A stretch of 64,000 bases of DNA from Veillonella parvula DSM 2008 (GCF_000024945.1 NC_013520.1:1264501-1328500), one strand, 5' to 3'. Shown: positions 18,717 through 27,679, counted from the first letter of the stretch. The notes: generated by a model not told the origin, from the sequence alone. Numbers and translations: made by a program.

Positions 18717-19649
18717 CTACAACTTTACTGCTACGCGCAATTTAGCGCTTCTAGCCCTCGGATTAACTTCAATCTCCCCTATACTTGGCTCTATAGCCTT
18801 ATTTTTTGCCTTTACAACTGCCTTGTGATTACAAACACACATAGGCAATTGTGGAGGACATATACATGCGGTACTTAACTCTTTAAAAGTTTGCTTTGTA
18901 ATTCGATCTTCCAAGGAGTGGAATGTAATAACTCCAATCTTTCCCTTTGGTTTTAACATCGATACAGCATCTACAAAACTATCATGCAAAATTGCTAATT
19001 CTCTATTTACTTCAATACGTATGGCCTGAAACGTCCGTTTTGCCGGATGAGGTCCATCTTGTCGTGCCTTTGCAGGTATTGCATTCTTAATAATTCTAAC
19101 TAACTCACCAGTAGTAGTGATTCTTTTTTCTTGGCGTGCTTCAACAATAAACTCAACAATCCGTTTAGCCCATCGTTCTTCCCCATAGTCGCGGATAATT
19201 TGCAGTAATTGTTCACTGTCATATTCATTAACAATTTCCTCTGCCGTGAGAGGTGCATCTTTATCCATACGCATATCAAGAGGTCCATCATTCATATATG
19301 AAAAACCTCGTTCAGGGGTATCTAGTTGATAGCTTGATACGCCAAGATCAAATATAAAGCCATCTACTTCATAGATGCCCGCATTTCGGAGGGCTTCTTT
19401 TAAGTTAGAAAAGTTTGTAGGTATTGTTAACACCTGACATTTCAAATCAGATAAACGCTGTCGAGCTACACTCAAAGCATCTTCATCTTGATCTAAACCT
19501 ATAATCATACCTTCTGGGTCTAGCATCTCGCCCACTGCGTGAGCATGTCCTGCCCCACCAAGGGTACAGTCCACATAAATGCCTTTTGGATTAGTTACGA
19601 CGGAGTCCACCGTTTCATGTAAGAGTACGCTAGTATGATTAAATTCCAT
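18717..19649 (-). CDS. rsmH: 16S rRNA (cytosine-1402-N4)-methyltransferase
   Basis: A 310-residue SAM-dependent enzyme. The N-terminal HTSVLLHETVDSV, the DCTLGGAGHAHA SAM-binding loop, FDLGVSSYQLD.PERGFSY and FHSLEDRI near the C-terminus are RsmH (MraW) hallmarks. Two adjacent ATGs exist at 19652 and 19649; the second lies five bases from GGAGG, the first only two, so I prefer 19649. It is nine bases after mraZ in the same transcript. Confidence 0.97.
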   Translation of the reverse strand: MEFNHTSVLLHETVDSVVTNPKGIYVDCTLGGAGHAHAVGEMLDPEGMIIGLDQDEDALSVARQRLSDLKCQVLTIPTNFSNLKEALRNAGIYEVDGFIFDLGVSSYQLDTPERGFSYMNDGPLDMRMDKDAPLTAEEIVNEYDSEQLLQIIRDYGEERWAKRIVEFIVEARQEKRITTTGELVRIIKNAIPAKARQDGPHPAKRTFQAIRIEVNRELAILHDSFVDAVSMLKPKGKIGVITFHSLEDRITKQTFKELSTACICPPQLPMCVCNHKAVVKAKNKAIEPSIGEIEVNPRARSAKLRVAVKL

Positions 19650-19658
19650 CATAGCCTC

Positions 19659-20090
19659 CTATAACATAATCCCTTCAAGCCCTTCAACTAATTCTTCCAT
19701 GCTTTCAGCCACTTGCTCATCATAGAAATCGTATTTTTCACGACTCCAAATTTCAACGTGGTCCCCAGCACCTACAATAACAGCCTGTTTATCAAGGCTT
19801 GCATATTCACGTAGTGGTACAGGAATGAGGACACGACCTTGTTTATCATATTCAAGTTCAGCAGCACTACCAAAAACAAAACGTTTTAAGGCACGCACGC
19901 TAGCTTTAGTGGAGGATTGTGATTGTAAAGCAGTAGAAATTTTTTTCCACGCCTCTTCGGTGTAAATAGCCAAGCAGTTATCTAAGCCTTTTGTAACGAT
20001 GCACAAATCGCCTAGTTGTTCACGTATTTTCGCAGGTATAATCATCCGCCCTTTTGTATCAATAGTGTGATTATATTCGCCCATGAACAT
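19659..20090 (-). CDS. mraZ: Transcriptional regulator MraZ
   Basis: A 143-residue protein, the standard length, with two SpoVT/AbrB-type half-domains beginning MFMGEYNHTIDTKGRMIIPAKIR and FVFGSAAELEYDKQGRVLIP. MraZ forms a ring-shaped oligomer and represses the dcw promoter. The frame allows a GTG at 20099, but that codon abuts the AAAGGCGG site; the ATG at 20090 is eight bases from it. First gene of the cluster. Confidence 0.96.
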   Translation of the reverse strand: MFMGEYNHTIDTKGRMIIPAKIREQLGDLCIVTKGLDNCLAIYTEEAWKKISTALQSQSSTKASVRALKRFVFGSAAELEYDKQGRVLIPVPLREYASLDKQAVIVGAGDHVEIWSREKYDFYDEQVAESMEELVEGLEGIML

Positions 20091-20136
20091 ACGTATCACC
20101 GCCTTTCACTATTTCTTATCCACCACTATATGGTAA

Positions 20137-20165
20137 ATTCTACCACAATTCCCCACCTTTCACAA
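20137..20165 (-). promoter_or_regulatory. dcw cluster promoter upstream of mraZ
   Basis: On the minus strand TTGTGA (20165-20160) and TAGAAT (20142-20137) are separated by exactly 17 bases. TGG-starting boxes resembling MraZ sites lie in the spacer (GTGGGGAATTGTGGTA), upstream (GTGGGATAAAAATGGAT, 20172-20188) and downstream (GTGGTGGAT). Their spacings are about 10-11 bases, so autorepression by MraZ is plausible. Confidence 0.65.
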
Positions 20166-20400
20166 CAAAAAATCCATTTTTATCCCACTTTTTTATATTT
20201 TTCTTGTTTAATCTCTATTTTTCTCCGCTTTTCTACAATACATATGTTCGATTAAATATTTAAAACTAATCAATTTAAACCACTCTCCACCACAATGGTG
20301 AAATATCACTCCTTAGATGGACATAATCCCCACTTTAGATGTATTATGATTAGCAACTCATAAAAGTTAAAGATATTTAGGACTATATTCAAAAAAGCAC

Positions 20401-20443
20401 AAAAAAACCTCATCAATGTACAACACATACATTGATGAGGTTT
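20401..20443 (-). terminator. Terminator of the trxA operon
   Basis: A 13-base-pair stem (CCTCATCAATGTA and its complement, 7-base loop) followed by seven Ts on the minus strand, about 30 bases after the trxA stop. Confidence 0.9.
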
Positions 20444-20473
20444 TCCTCTATTTATATAGTTTTGATTATAGTA

Positions 20474-20794
20474 TTAGAATTTAGATTCGATAGCCGCTTG
20501 AAGATCGCCTTTAGGTAAAAAACCAATTTTACGGTCTACTACTTCACCATCTTTTAAGATAACGAATGTAGGCAATACTTCAACTTGTAAATTACGTGCT
20601 AATTCTGGTTCTTCATCAGCGTTTACTTTTACAAAGTTAGCTTTACCTTCAAGCTCACCTGCAATTTCTTCAATGATTGGCATCATACGTACGCAATAAC
20701 CGCACCATGGAGCCCAGAAGTCAACAACAGTAACACCACCTTGGTTTACTAAATCTTGATATTCAGCAGTTTTTAAGTCTTTTAATTCGCTCAT
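20474..20794 (-). CDS. trxA: Thioredoxin with atypical CGYC active site
   Basis: A 106-residue single-domain thioredoxin. The block VVDFWAPWCGYCVRMMPIIEE (about 23-43) has the redox pair at Cys31 and Cys34; EVLPTFVILKDGEVV carries the cis-Pro typical of the fold. The inter-cysteine pair is Gly-Tyr instead of the usual Gly-Pro, which is expected to change redox potential. Cytoplasmic disulfide reductase. It lies nine bases after the CoA-binding-protein gene and ends at a strong terminator. Confidence 0.93.
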   Translation of the reverse strand: MSELKDLKTAEYQDLVNQGGVTVVDFWAPWCGYCVRMMPIIEEIAGELEGKANFVKVNADEEPELARNLQVEVLPTFVILKDGEVVDRKIGFLPKGDLQAAIESKF

Positions 20795-20803
20795 TGTACC
20801 CTC

Positions 20804-21178
20804 CTACGGTAATTGAACTAATACACAATCTTGAATGACATGCAGGTCTAAAGCATGTGCTTTTTCAACAACAGATGGTTTATCCGCCCCCGGTTGCAAC
20901 CACACAATAGAAATGCCAAGTTCTTTACATTCATCAAGTGCAGCTAATCCCGCTGCTTCTGGCACAACAAAATCTACCACAGCAGGCGCAACAGGAAGTG
21001 CAGAAAGGCTAGAGTAACAGGTGTCTCCATCTATTTCTGCAATATTAGGATTAACTGGATATACTTCATATCCGTGATCTTTAAGACATTTATAAATCTT
21101 ATAACCGAACTTTTCGGTTTTATGGGTAGCTCCAATAACGGCCCATACTTTTTGATCTAAAGCTTGTTGAATTGTCAT
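20804..21178 (-). CDS. CoA-binding domain protein (YccU-like)
   Basis: A 124-residue Rossmann-fold protein. WAVIGATHKTEKFGYKIYKCLKDHGYEVYPVNP is the N-terminal nucleotide-binding unit of the CoA_binding_2 family, and VDFVVPEAAGLAALDECKELGISIVWLQPGA follows. Members bind CoA or a similar nucleotide; physiological role is unclear. The frame allows GTG at 21187, but AGAGGTGG lies five bases from the ATG at 21178. It forms an apparent operon with trxA. Confidence 0.85.
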   Translation of the reverse strand: MTIQQALDQKVWAVIGATHKTEKFGYKIYKCLKDHGYEVYPVNPNIAEIDGDTCYSSLSALPVAPAVVDFVVPEAAGLAALDECKELGISIVWLQPGADKPSVVEKAHALDLHVIQDCVLVQLP

Positions 21179-21310
21179 TTCGACCACCTCTTATATACTA
21201 TTATAAATAAATATCGAACATTGTCAATATATTATATCGAATTATATAGTTAAAGAATTATTCTCTTTTAGCAATCATCCTATAACATAAAGCAATACTA
21301 TTCTATTACT

Positions 21311-22285
21311 CTATTCTTTAATTTGTATCTCAATCGTTTTCTGACTAAGACTAGGTAAATTTAAATCAATCTCAATTAATTCAGATAAACTAATTTCTCT
21401 ACGACTAAATGTATGAGCTTCAACTAAGCCGCCAGCAATAGCTAGTTCACCTAAAATTCTATTAGGAGACCATTGACTTTCACGTAATTCACGAATAGTA
21501 ATACTTTTTTGTCGTTTAGATAATCTATGCCCTTCAGAATCAATTAGTAATGGAGCATGTCCATAAGAAGGTATTTGTATATTTTTAGATGTAAAACTAG
21601 ATTGTAATGTTTTATATAAATATATTTGCTGCCCCGTAGTCTCTAGTAAATCGTCTCCACGAATGACCTCCGTTATCCCCATAGCAATATCATCCAGTAC
21701 GACAGCTAAATTATAGGCATACATACCGTCACCACGACGCAATACATAATCATCTAATTCACCTTCCAAATGAATATGTTGAAAGCCTTGCCAGCGATCT
21801 ACAAAATCTATATCACAGGAATTAACGGCTAAACGCAAAGATGGTTCCTTAGATGTCATAAACTCTTTTATCAATTTATCCTCTAGATGACGACAGTGTC
21901 CATCGTATCGATGAATTATTTCTCCAACGTGGGGAGCCGAAGCAATAGACTGGAGCCTTGTACGATTACAAAAGCAAGGATAAATTAGTTTTTCTAATGC
22001 AAGATGTTCTAATATGTCTCTATAATATGTTTGTCGCTCACGTTGCCAATACGTTGATTCTGGTCCACCAACACGAGGTCCTTCATCCCATTCAAATCCT
22101 AGCCACTCTAAATCATCTAATAGAGCTTCCCCTAACTCACGTTTAGAGCGTTGGGTGTCTATATCCTCCATTCGCACAACATACTGCCCATTTTGTTGCT
22201 TCGTAGAAACATAAGATAAGAGGGCTATCCACACATTGCCGAGATGGATATATCCTGTGGGGCTTGGAGCAAATCGACCTTTCAT
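21311..22285 (-). CDS. gluQRS: Glutamyl-Q tRNA(Asp) synthetase
   Basis: A 324-residue truncated glutamyl-tRNA synthetase paralogue lacking the anticodon-binding half. It shows RFAPSPTGYIHLGN (HIGH-like motif near residues 13-16), RMEDIDTQR, a zinc site CFC..(Y)..C in YPCFCNRTRL and YDGHCRH, and the HRLSKRQ (KMSKS-like) loop. The family attaches glutamate to queuosine in tRNA(Asp). Length fits GluQRS (about 300), not GltX (about 480). An AGGAGGG site precedes the ATG. Confidence 0.9.
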   Translation of the reverse strand: MKGRFAPSPTGYIHLGNVWIALLSYVSTKQQNGQYVVRMEDIDTQRSKRELGEALLDDLEWLGFEWDEGPRVGGPESTYWQRERQTYYRDILEHLALEKLIYPCFCNRTRLQSIASAPHVGEIIHRYDGHCRHLEDKLIKEFMTSKEPSLRLAVNSCDIDFVDRWQGFQHIHLEGELDDYVLRRGDGMYAYNLAVVLDDIAMGITEVIRGDDLLETTGQQIYLYKTLQSSFTSKNIQIPSYGHAPLLIDSEGHRLSKRQKSITIRELRESQWSPNRILGELAIAGGLVEAHTFSRREISLSELIEIDLNLPSLSQKTIEIQIKE

Positions 22286-22309
22286 GATGCCCTCCTACAG
22301 TACAAAACA

Positions 22310-22347
22310 AGTGGCATATCCCGTAAACTTACACAGAATATGCCACT
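22310..22347 (-). terminator. Probable terminator of the M16C protease gene
   Basis: A 10-base-pair stem (AGTGGCATAT/ATATGCCACT) with an 18-base loop, followed on the minus strand by a T-rich TTGTTTTG. Lies about 20 bases after the protease stop. Confidence 0.6.
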
Positions 22348-22365
22348 ATAAATAATATAAAACGA

Positions 22366-25275
22366 TTATCCTAGAGAAATAATGTTATCAAATACCTTGC
22401 CAGCGTCTTTAATTTTTTGTTCGTTCCCCATTGTACAAATATGATTGTCCTTCAATACTGGTTCAACCACATCTGCTAAAGCAACGATATCCTCTGGCTT
22501 ACAAGCGATAACTTGTTTACGGAAATTCACTTTATCCTCTAGTTTAGCACCGCTAAAATACATGCCCATCGCACGTGGACCACGCAATGCAGGAGTCATT
22601 GGTAAATCTAAAGAGCTCATAGTACCGATAATATATTTTCGCATCTCACGATCAGTCAACGTGAACTCACGAAGGTATTGAGGTAACTCTTTATATACAT
22701 TTAATGTTTCTACCAAGTTTGGATCGCGATAGCTACAGAAAATCATATTACCATCGTCATAGAAGTTTGCAAAGGCACCGTAAGCACCGCCTTGTACACG
22801 AATGCGAATCCAAAGATATTCATAACGTAAAATCGTTTCCAATACACTCATTGGGCCTACGTGTTTATACCCATGGTCTATAAAATTACCACCTTGAGCT
22901 ACATATTGAACCTTACCAGCTGTAACGATACCATCATTACCAGACAAACGTATAATCTTTAATGTATCATTACTTAAGTCAGTAGTATCCCAAGTTTCAA
23001 TCAATGGTTTCATGAGATTTTCAAAGGCTTCTAATTCACCTTCTTCACCAACGAACATGATATCTACATTGTTAGCACGGAAAATCTTACGAGCCACATC
23101 AGCTAATTTTTCTGGCAATAATGGTAATGCCGCAGGATTAGAAGCCAATTCGCTAATCTTTTGATAATAACCAAAGTTACCATTATCTCTAAATTTACCA
23201 ACTGCAGATACTTGTGCCATAACACGTTGACTTACAATGGAATTACCACGACGAAACGCTTCATTATCCCAAATAGCTTTGCTTTCTTGAACAAGTTCAG
23301 TCAAGCGTCTATCGTTACTATAATCTGCTTTTTGTACTACTTCGTTAATCAAGCGACATAAGTCAGGTAATTTAGAATGCAAGGCTTTAGCGCGAACAAT
23401 CATGAGAGGAGTAAATTCATCACGCTTACCATCTTTACTAATAGCCGTAATATCTGAGCTTAAACCGCCAAGGTTCATATTGATATCTTTAGCCAATGCT
23501 TCGTAGCTACGTTCAGATGTGTCGATACGACCGATAATATCACTTAGAATATCGGCATAGAACAACTCATCTTCTGTAAGACAACTTAAATTAAAGTAAA
23601 GACCTACATAGTTGATACCTTTTGTGAAAGTAGGTACAAAATGTACTGTAGTGTTGCCAATTTTACTTTCACGACGCTCTACCTCTTCAATATTAGGATT
23701 TAAATCAGATAATTCAAGCAATGGAATCGACGCTAACGCTTCATCACTATCTGGAGCTTCTTGACGAAGTTTAAGTCGTTTTGTTTGCTCTACAATTGCT
23801 TCGATTTCTTCTGGAGACATCTTAGCTTTTACAGCGGCTAAATGTTCTTTAACCTCTGCATCCTTACGCTCTTGAAGACCACGCTCAGGATAAATAGAAA
23901 CAAGCACTTTATGATTGTTATTTAAGATAGATTGACGAATTAAATCTTCAAAGTACGTACCGGATAAGCCCTTGCGAATATTCACTAATGCTTCTTCGTA
24001 GTGTAATAACTCAAGTGGGTCATTGTCATATAGCCAATTATCCATCATACGGATAACATAAGCTAAACCGATTGGGCGACCACCAAAGTCGCTTTCACGA
24101 AGAGCAAACTCAATACTATTCAAAGAAGCTTCTAATAATTCTTTATCTAAACCGTTATCACAAAGTTCTTGCAATGTAGATTCCACAATACGCTGCAAGT
24201 CAGCTTGTTTATCGAGATTAGAACCAGTTGCTTGCACGGTCCACAAAGGTTGACGAATGCTATCAAGATAATAACCACTCACATCAGAACCGATACCTGC
24301 TTTCACCAAAGCCTGTTTAAGAGGAGCCGCAGGAGATGTCAACAATGCATGTGTTAATACCTCAAAAGCCAAGCTATGCTCAGGTGTTACATCAGGTAAA
24401 ACATAGGCAAAAGAATGTAAAGTACGGTTATCTGTAGGTTCTTCAGAACCTACGCTGTATGGATAGCTCACCACCTTACCTTCCGTAAATGGAGCTTGTA
24501 AGCCAACCTCTGTATTAACCTCAATAGCATCGAAATGACTTAAGTACTCATCATTCAAGAATGCCAATTGCTCTTCAATATTCATATCACCATAAAGGAA
24601 AATATAACTATTGGACGGATGATAATGAACTCGATAGAACTCTTGGAACTCTTCATAAGTTAAGTCCGTAATATGGTCAGGATCTCCACCAGAATCAACA
24701 CCATAAGTGGTATCTGGGAAAAGTTCACGCATCATTTGGCGTTCTAGAACGGAATCCGGAGAGGAATAAACCCCCTTCATCTCATTAAATACAACACCTT
24801 TATAGGTAAGTTCATCTTCCGCATTATCTAGTTCATAATGCCAACCTTCTTGCATCACGATTTCTGCATCATCGCGAACACGTGGATATAACACAGCATC
24901 AAGATATACATCCATCAAGTTGTGGAAGTCTTTATCGTTCTTGCTGGCTACAGGATACATCGTTTTATCAGGATATGTCATAGCGTTTAAGAACGTGTTT
25001 AAAGACCCTTTAACAAGCTCAACAAATGGCTCTTTTAAAGGAAACTTACGAGAACCACATAAAACGGAATGTTCCATAATATGTGCTACACCAGTACTAT
25101 TATGTGGCGTGGTTCTAAAAGCAATATTGAATACTTTATTAGAATCTGGTGAATCAATATAAATTAAACGTGCACCAGACTTTTCGTGTTTCATTTCATA
25201 AGCGGTACCATTGATCTCATCAATGCGCTCAATGCGGTCAAGGCGAAAGCCAGAATAAACCTTATTTATTTCCAT
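22366..25275 (-). CDS. M16C-family zinc metalloprotease (presequence-protease-like)
   Basis: A 969-residue protein, the normal size for the PreP/Cym1 (M16C) family, with two halves each of two M16 domains. The inverted zinc motif HIMEH is at residues 65-69 in TGVAHIMEHSVLCGSRKFPL, followed by SLNTFLNAMTYPDKTMYP, both PreP hallmarks. The second half has YEYLWIRIRVQGGAYGAFA, matching the R/Y substrate-clamp region. No signal peptide, so probably cytoplasmic peptide degradation. AGAAGGGA precedes the ATG. Monocistronic. Confidence 0.9.
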   Translation of the reverse strand: MEINKVYSGFRLDRIERIDEINGTAYEMKHEKSGARLIYIDSPDSNKVFNIAFRTTPHNSTGVAHIMEHSVLCGSRKFPLKEPFVELVKGSLNTFLNAMTYPDKTMYPVASKNDKDFHNLMDVYLDAVLYPRVRDDAEIVMQEGWHYELDNAEDELTYKGVVFNEMKGVYSSPDSVLERQMMRELFPDTTYGVDSGGDPDHITDLTYEEFQEFYRVHYHPSNSYIFLYGDMNIEEQLAFLNDEYLSHFDAIEVNTEVGLQAPFTEGKVVSYPYSVGSEEPTDNRTLHSFAYVLPDVTPEHSLAFEVLTHALLTSPAAPLKQALVKAGIGSDVSGYYLDSIRQPLWTVQATGSNLDKQADLQRIVESTLQELCDNGLDKELLEASLNSIEFALRESDFGGRPIGLAYVIRMMDNWLYDNDPLELLHYEEALVNIRKGLSGTYFEDLIRQSILNNNHKVLVSIYPERGLQERKDAEVKEHLAAVKAKMSPEEIEAIVEQTKRLKLRQEAPDSDEALASIPLLELSDLNPNIEEVERRESKIGNTTVHFVPTFTKGINYVGLYFNLSCLTEDELFYADILSDIIGRIDTSERSYEALAKDINMNLGGLSSDITAISKDGKRDEFTPLMIVRAKALHSKLPDLCRLINEVVQKADYSNDRRLTELVQESKAIWDNEAFRRGNSIVSQRVMAQVSAVGKFRDNGNFGYYQKISELASNPAALPLLPEKLADVARKIFRANNVDIMFVGEEGELEAFENLMKPLIETWDTTDLSNDTLKIIRLSGNDGIVTAGKVQYVAQGGNFIDHGYKHVGPMSVLETILRYEYLWIRIRVQGGAYGAFANFYDDGNMIFCSYRDPNLVETLNVYKELPQYLREFTLTDREMRKYIIGTMSSLDLPMTPALRGPRAMGMYFSGAKLEDKVNFRKQVIACKPEDIVALADVVEPVLKDNHICTMGNEQKIKDAGKVFDNIISLG

Positions 25276-25381
25276 GCTGTCCCTTCTTTCTATACTAATA
25301 TAATGATTTCTCTCTGAATAATTTATTATATCATATCGATGACTCTATATATAGATGTTAAGAATAATTATCGAATTACAA

Positions 25382-25411
25382 AACCCCATAGGCAAGTATA
25401 CCCATGGGGTT
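25382..25411 (-). terminator. Terminator of the lysC operon
   Basis: A stem AACCCCAT/(T)ATGGGGTT followed by TTTT on the minus strand, just after the stop codon at 25416. Confidence 0.8.
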
Positions 25412-25415
25412 CATA

Positions 25416-25733
25416 TTATTTATTATATTGCATCTGCCACTTTTGATTGCGACGTAAGGTTAATAAGCCTTCTAACACGGCTTCAAATTGTATAAAGCTC
25501 AATGTATATGGTTGATACATATCTGGTACAACCTTGTAAGTAATAGTAACCTCAGACTTATCGTAATCATAGAAGATACCATGTAAATTACTCATTGTTG
25601 TATAACCAGTTTGAGCTTGTTCCAATGTTGGAATAGGCTGATTTTTTAGATTTCCTAGTAGATCGCTAATGAAACCTTCCTTACGACCTTGGTCATTGAG
25701 CATTTCATCCATAAAACTACGTAGACTATCCAT
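25416..25733 (-). CDS. Uncharacterised 105-residue protein in the lysC operon
   Basis: I do not recognise a family. The protein is soluble, mixed alpha/beta, with no cysteine or signal peptide: MDSLRSFMDEMLNDQGRKEG at the start and a beta-rich middle (EVTITYKVVPDMYQPYTLSF). It starts seven bases after the lysC stop with a GAGG site inside the end of lysC and ends at the shared terminator, so it is co-transcribed with aspartate kinase. Any link to amino-acid metabolism is only positional. Confidence 0.75.
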   Translation of the reverse strand: MDSLRSFMDEMLNDQGRKEGFISDLLGNLKNQPIPTLEQAQTGYTTMSNLHGIFYDYDKSEVTITYKVVPDMYQPYTLSFIQFEAVLEGLLTLRRNQKWQMQYNK

Positions 25734-25740
25734 GAAGTAA

Positions 25741-26970
25741 TTAACCTCGTTGATCTAACAATAAGCCATTATGAATTACACGAACGGCATCTTTTACGCG
25801 ATCTTCAGCAACAAGACAAGAAATACTAATTTCAGAAGTAGAAATGATTTCAATATTGATACCTTCTTGGCTCAAAATATCAAACATTTGCGCAGCTACA
25901 CCAGGTTGTCCTAACATACCTGCACCAATAATGGAAACTTTAGCCATTTTTTCATCGATATTAACAGCTTCAATATCTACTGCTTTTTGTAATTCTTCTA
26001 ATACTTCTCGAGCTAATACCACATCATCCATAGCTACTGTGAAGATAAGATCAGTTTTTGGTTCTCCCACGGAACGGATAGATTGAACAATCATATCTAC
26101 GTCAACGTTTCTAGCAGCTAATGCTTTAAATACAGTCGCTGCAACGCCTGGTTTATTTTCAACGCCTACAAGGGCTACTTTTGCTGTATTTGTATCATCA
26201 GCTACGCCAGTAATTACGTGTTTATTTGCTTCCACAGTATAATCCTCCCGAATAATAGTACCTGGTTTATCACTAAATGTAGAACGTACATGAATAGGTA
26301 CACCATAACGGAAACCCATTTCTACGGCACGCGGTTGCATTACACCTGCACCAAGGCGTGCCATTTCAAGCATTTCACCATACGTTACTTCTTCTAATTT
26401 GAAAGCTTCCTTCGCCACGCGAGGATCTGTAGAATATACGCCGTCTACATCCGTAAAAATCTCACATACATCCGCTTTCATAGCACCTGCCAATGCAACA
26501 GCTGTTGTATCAGAGCCACCACGACCTAATGTCACCATATCACCATATTCAGTTATACCTTGGAAACCAGCAACTACTACTATTTTACCTTCATCCAAAG
26601 CTTCAAACACACGATTAGGATCAACGCCCAAAATGCGACCTTTATTAAACGTATCACTACTTGTAATACCTGCTTGATCACCTGTTAAGGATACAGATTC
26701 CTGACCACGTTCGTTAAAAGCCATTGCCATCAATGCAATTGTTACTTGTTCACCCGTAGATAACAAACGATCCATTTCACGACCATACGGCTTGGATGTA
26801 ACTTGTTTAGCTAAGGCCACCAAGTCATCAGTTGTATCACCCATAGCGGATACAACAAGAACGATTTTATCGTCAGCTTGCTTCTCACGAAGAACGCGAT
26901 CAACAATATTAAATATTTTTTCTGGTGTAGCTACGGAACTACCACCAAATTTTTTAACGATTAAGGCCAC
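25741..26970 (-). CDS. lysC: Aspartate kinase
   Basis: A 409-residue monofunctional aspartokinase, the first step to lysine, diaminopimelate, threonine and methionine. KKFGGSSVA (6-14) is the kinase signature, FQGITEYGDMVTLGRGGSDTTAVALA binds aspartate and ATP, and two ACT domains follow (VALVGVENKPGVAATVFKAL and VSIIGAGMLGQPGVAAQMF), indicating feedback control by lysine or threonine. The start codon is GTG with a GAGGGA site. It supplies DAP for the MurE-type peptidoglycan predicted here. A promoter lies just upstream. Confidence 0.96.
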   Translation of the reverse strand: MALIVKKFGGSSVATPEKIFNIVDRVLREKQADDKIVLVVSAMGDTTDDLVALAKQVTSKPYGREMDRLLSTGEQVTIALMAMAFNERGQESVSLTGDQAGITSSDTFNKGRILGVDPNRVFEALDEGKIVVVAGFQGITEYGDMVTLGRGGSDTTAVALAGAMKADVCEIFTDVDGVYSTDPRVAKEAFKLEEVTYGEMLEMARLGAGVMQPRAVEMGFRYGVPIHVRSTFSDKPGTIIREDYTVEANKHVITGVADDTNTAKVALVGVENKPGVAATVFKALAARNVDVDMIVQSIRSVGEPKTDLIFTVAMDDVVLAREVLEELQKAVDIEAVNIDEKMAKVSIIGAGMLGQPGVAAQMFDILSQEGINIEIISTSEISISCLVAEDRVKDAVRVIHNGLLLDQRG

Positions 26971-27016
26971 AATAATCCCTCATTTAACTATGTTTACTAA
27001 ATATCAATATGCATAT

Positions 27017-27045
27017 ACTTTACCACAAACAAATAGCACTGTAAA
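27017..27045 (-). promoter_or_regulatory. lysC promoter
   Basis: On the minus strand TTTACA (27045-27040) and TAAAGT (27022-27017) with a 17-base spacer, giving a leader of only about 40 bases, too short for a lysine riboswitch downstream of it. Confidence 0.6.
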
Positions 27046-27243
27046 GGGATGTACAGCAATTAATCCACTGGAGTGATACAAAACTCCTTTTTATGCGGAC
27101 ACTAAAAATCAAATAATATGTTTATAATATTATGAATATGCATTAAATAATCCTAACATGTATTAGCCATAATGCCATTAAATATCTACTATTGGAAGTT
27201 TAACTTTACCTCATTATTAAGCTATGTAAACACATAGATATAC

Positions 27244-27272
27244 AAAAAGACCAGCCCTCGGGCTGGTCTTTA
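27244..27272 (-). terminator. Terminator of the superoxide reductase gene
   Basis: An 11-base-pair stem AAAGACCAGCC/GGCTGGTCTTT with a 4-base loop and a short T-run on the minus strand. Confidence 0.9.
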
Positions 27273-27289
27273 TTAGTTGTTTTAGTTAA

Positions 27290-27679
27290 TTAAGCAACTA
27301 CGATATCTTTTTCGGATTCCCACAAGCCATGAATATTGCAGTAGGAAACAGCGATCAATTTACCGGATTTTTTCAAAGCTACTGCTAAAGTACCTTCAGA
27401 AACTGCTACTACAGGACCTTCATTTGCAGTTGCACCGTCACCATGAACGTTGAACTCGATAGCGCCAACTTCGAATGGTAATTGAGTGCCTTCAGCTACG
27501 AAGTACAATTTAATCCAATCAATGTGATGTTCTACAGTGTTTGGATGTGCAATGTCTTTACCTACGGATAAAGTAACGTGGAATGTTTCACCTGCTTTTA
27601 CAGTGTCAACTGTTTCGATAACAGGAACGTGTTTTTCAGTAGCGAAATCGCCAGATTTAATGTAATCATGTACAGCCAT
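27290..27679 (-). CDS. Class II superoxide reductase (neelaredoxin-like)
   Basis: A 129-residue one-iron superoxide reductase that turns superoxide into peroxide without releasing oxygen, a typical anaerobe defence. By position, ligands of the catalytic iron are His17, His45, His51, Cys114 and His117, with Glu15 and Lys16 of the EKHVP motif next to the site; the HPNTVEHHIDWI and CNIHGLW blocks are intact. The N-terminal Cys4 desulforedoxin domain of class I enzymes is absent. The frame opens 14 codons upstream, but the ATG at 27679 has an AGGAGG site. Monocistronic. Confidence 0.92.
   Translation of the reverse strand: MAVHDYIKSGDFATEKHVPVIETVDTVKAGETFHVTLSVGKDIAHPNTVEHHIDWIKLYFVAEGTQLPFEVGAIEFNVHGDGATANEGPVVAVSEGTLAVALKKSGKLIAVSYCNIHGLWESEKDIVVA

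Larger units (their letters stand above)
20100..20473. other. Intergenic region between trxA and mraZ
   Basis: It holds the mraZ promoter and TGG boxes at its right of centre and the trxA terminator at its left end. Between about 20260 and 20400 I see no gene; one more GTGGGGATT-like box occurs near 20330 on the minus strand. Confidence 0.6.
26971..27289. other. Intergenic region between lysC and superoxide reductase gene
   Basis: It contains the lysC promoter at the left and the terminator of the superoxide reductase gene at the right. A small hairpin (GGAGT/ACTCC, 27066-27088) sits upstream of the lysC promoter. I see no gene, and no lysine riboswitch or T-box pattern. Confidence 0.6.

Noticed and set aside
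26971-27289. Lysine riboswitch or T-box upstream of lysC
   Set aside because: The predicted leader is only about 40 bases, and I found no conserved riboswitch or T-box elements.
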